Source of the DNA: Aureobasidium sp. EXF-3400 | Lineage: Eukaryota; Ascomycota; Dothideomycetes; Dothideales; Saccotheciaceae | Direction of reading: 5' to 3' | DNA length: 64,000 nucleotides | Assembly (NCBI GenBank): GCA_024195585.1 | Contig: SWBL01000265.1 | Span: forward strand, 1 to 64,000 | Shown: positions 62,143-64,000 of the stretch, one piece after another | Layout of the letters: each line of letters opens with the position of its first letter | Numbering within the stretch: the stretch's first letter is position 1 | Notes under the pieces: model-generated | The model's database searches: none | The model's input: the letters and a program-made list of their open reading frames with translations, nothing else | What the model was told of the DNA's origin: nothing | Position numbers and translations under genes: made by a program

Positions 62143-64000
62143 TCAAACACCGACAAAGATCTCTCTGCTCCAGTCAAAGTGCTTCTTCAATCTCTTGCCC
62201 ATCGATTGCAACATGATGCTGTCAATCTTGGCAACTGGATGAGGACGATGGAAGTTGATCTTTCTCTCCAAAGCAGAATGCTCAAACTCTACTGCCGAGC
62301 CGCCGACATTGTGGGCATTGAAACCAAGGTCATTCATTGCGTGGACGAAGAGGTCCCAGTCGGTTGTCTTCGCAGCAGTCTCTTCGGCTGAGTTTGGAAA
62401 CATCTTTCTGATGATCTCAAGCGCGCGAGGAGTCGTTGAAATCTGTTGAATGCCTGGCTCGATGTCTGCGTCGGTGGTAGGCTCTGACAGTGCTTCCTTG
62501 TTACTTCTTTGGTGGGCTTGTTGCAATGGGCGGGTCTTTGGCTTGGGTGCTCGTTCTTTGATGTCGAGCTTCGACAAGTCTGGACCTGTCTCCCAGAAAG
62601 TGTTCTCACCCGAACTTGTGGTGTTTGCGACGGTCTTTGCCACTGCTGCTGCTGCGATAGCGTCTAACACTTGCGATCGCTCTTTTTCGACTATCTCGGC
62701 ATATTCAGAGCTGGTTAAGACAGATACAACCGAGATGGAATCATTGATTTCTTCCTGGTTCATGGTTGTATGTGTTAACTCCTCGCGCAGAGACTCAGAT
62801 GCTTGCTTCCAGAATTCGCTAAGGATTTTGCGTTCGGCTGTCCTGTAATCAAGCCATGCTTCGTCCTTGCGCCCGACCGCAGGTGTAGACTGTTCGAATG
62901 ACTTGATACGGTCTGTAGGGAACGTGTATGACTTTGACTTGTATGCAGCAGCGTCAACTACCAAGCCTCTGGTCGAAGGGGTCGGGTTTTCTCCCATCAT
63001 CTTCAGAGCATCCTCTGGTCCTCGGCGAGCAAATGCAGGACGATGCAACTTGATAGCAGAGAGCATCTCATGTTGTGCTGCGAAGTCTGACATCTTTGCG
63101 TAGACTGTCTCGTCCAATCGTGCGCGCTCTTCAGGACTTGTCTCAGCCAAATGAGCTTCAAGCCTAGCGAAGAGCTCAGAGTGGTCGAATCGGAACTGCA
63201 CGTTTGATTGAGATTGAAGCTGCATCAGAGTCCAATAAAGCGGGTCTGCGCGATAGAGTTGGTACTCGGATGAGTCGCAAACGGACTCTATGCTGAACAT
63301 GTGCTGTCCTGGCTTACTAGGGGGTTTGCTCAACACGGTGAACTTATAGAAGTGCTGAAATCCAGGGCGTTGTGCGACGTATCCGTTCAGGTGTCTGGCT
63401 CTTCTGTCCAAAGCTGCGATAAGAGTGCCTTCTAGAAGAGAGAGGCTGCGCTCGAGTCGATGCGGTAGTGGTTGACCTGGATGGATGTTGTCTCGAAAAC
63501 GATGATAACAATCTTGAATCTCGGACCATTCCTCGCTCAGTTCTCGCCAACGCAGGTAGTCCATCACTGCTTGGTGTATGTCCTTTACAATGAGGACATG
63601 TCTCCAGACGGTTTTGTACACTTCACCGACTGCCAAAACCTTGACGAATCGGCGAAAATAAGAGGGATCTGTCTGTAATAGCCAGAGATGATCCTTAGCT
63701 GCTTGCATTCTGGCCTTTGCGATGGAGCAGTAATAATCAACGTCGAGTTTGGGTGGGCTGGAGAATGGCTGGTTGATATAGTCCGACCAGAACTCAATGC
63801 TGTTTGACTGCTTGAATCCGGTTCGGACCGTTTCTAGCCACTTATTGCAGGCGCCCGAACTGTCGCGATCAACTCCTTCCAGGATGAGATTCACGATTGC
63901 ACGGAGTCGAGAGAACATCAGAGCTTGTGCTTCGATGATCAACCGAGCTCGTGGATAGCCGACAATGTCACAGCGTTCTGCGGCCTCCTTGTCCCAAGGA
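62143..64000 (-). CDS. Large fungal protein, 5' end beyond window (ipa-like)
   Basis: The frame is open from the stop at 62143 to the window edge, so only the C-terminal part (about 619 residues) is seen and the start is missing. The body is helical, Arg/Trp/Leu-rich (for example VWRHVLIVKDIHQAVMDYLR). After a disordered, charged stretch, the last 90 residues form a compact domain. It includes ETAAKTTDWDLFVHAMNDLG and GGSAVEFEH, then FHRPHP and IMLQSMGKRLKKHFDWS. I recall similar fungal proteins annotated 'ipa', but do not know the function. The last domain's G-S-x-x-x-F followed by H-x-P-H-P resembles a dsRBD-like HicA fold; that is speculation. Confidence 0.7.
   Translation of the reverse strand, partial: PWDKEAAERCDIVGYPRARLIIEAQALMFSRLRAIVNLILEGVDRDSSGACNKWLETVRTGFKQSNSIEFWSDYINQPFSSPPKLDVDYYCSIAKARMQAAKDHLWLLQTDPSYFRRFVKVLAVGEVYKTVWRHVLIVKDIHQAVMDYLRWRELSEEWSEIQDCYHRFRDNIHPGQPLPHRLERSLSLLEGTLIAALDRRARHLNGYVAQRPGFQHFYKFTVLSKPPSKPGQHMFSIESVCDSSEYQLYRADPLYWTLMQLQSQSNVQFRFDHSELFARLEAHLAETSPEERARLDETVYAKMSDFAAQHEMLSAIKLHRPAFARRGPEDALKMMGENPTPSTRGLVVDAAAYKSKSYTFPTDRIKSFEQSTPAVGRKDEAWLDYRTAERKILSEFWKQASESLREELTHTTMNQEEINDSISVVSVLTSSEYAEIVEKERSQVLDAIAAAAVAKTVANTTSSGENTFWETGPDLSKLDIKERAPKPKTRPLQQAHQRSNKEALSEPTTDADIEPGIQQISTTPRALEIIRKMFPNSAEETAAKTTDWDLFVHAMNDLGFNAHNVGGSAVEFEHSALERKINFHRPHPVAKIDSIMLQSMGKRLKKHFDWSREIFVGV

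Overview
This is nuclear DNA of a filamentous ascomycete (Pezizomycotina; a Dothideomycete is my best guess, from gene style only). The signs are short GT..AG introns of about 47-77 nt, one open reading frame per promoter, no operons, and fungal families such as Sec14, an AcrB-like membrane protein, Eco1, fungal mL50, YAT-type permeases and DUF6604 proteins. Most genes were re-spliced by hand. Every multi-exon model below keeps its reading frame across all junctions, but none has transcript support.

Layout. 1-10.2 kb: a SAM-dependent methyltransferase, a convergent LYRM5/ETFRF1-type LYR protein, a 4HBT hotdog thioesterase that seems to need a 2-nt exon, the AcrB-like membrane protein and Sec14. 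10.6-19.8 kb: a small spliced zinc-knuckle protein, a tandem pair of about 925-residue DUF6604 proteins, an intron-bearing tRNA-like Pol III gene and a broken F-box-like gene. 19.8-30 kb: an amino-acid permease, a TOPORS-like RING protein, a HAD/RGG 'Swiss Army Knife' RNA-repair-type protein, two further orphan/F-box genes and an acidic repeat membrane protein. 30.8-39.3 kb: a BTB-like protein, mitoribosomal mL50, a sugar-acid-type IlvD/Edd dehydratase and an Ldh2-family dehydrogenase. The last two may form a small sugar-acid catabolic pair. 40.7-48.8 kb: small orphan genes, a secreted Thr-rich proprotein with repeated kexin-type sites, a cupin and a RING-H2 protein. 48.8-64 kb: a GTPBP1-type GTPase, a C2H2 transcription factor, a 2.7-kb gene-poor stretch, ureidoglycolate lyase divergent from cohesin acetyltransferase Eco1, a proline-rich scaffold-like protein and a large protein cut by the window end.

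The window mixes conserved housekeeping genes (sec14, mL50, LYRM5, eco1, GTPBP1) with accessory genes (the DUF6604 pair, F-box relics, the secreted proprotein, small orphans). No mobile element, CRISPR array or virus-like gene was seen. The strongest unusual signals are the 2-nt microexon in the thioesterase gene, the diverged DUF6604 pair, the oddly split tRNA-like gene and the dibasic-site proprotein.
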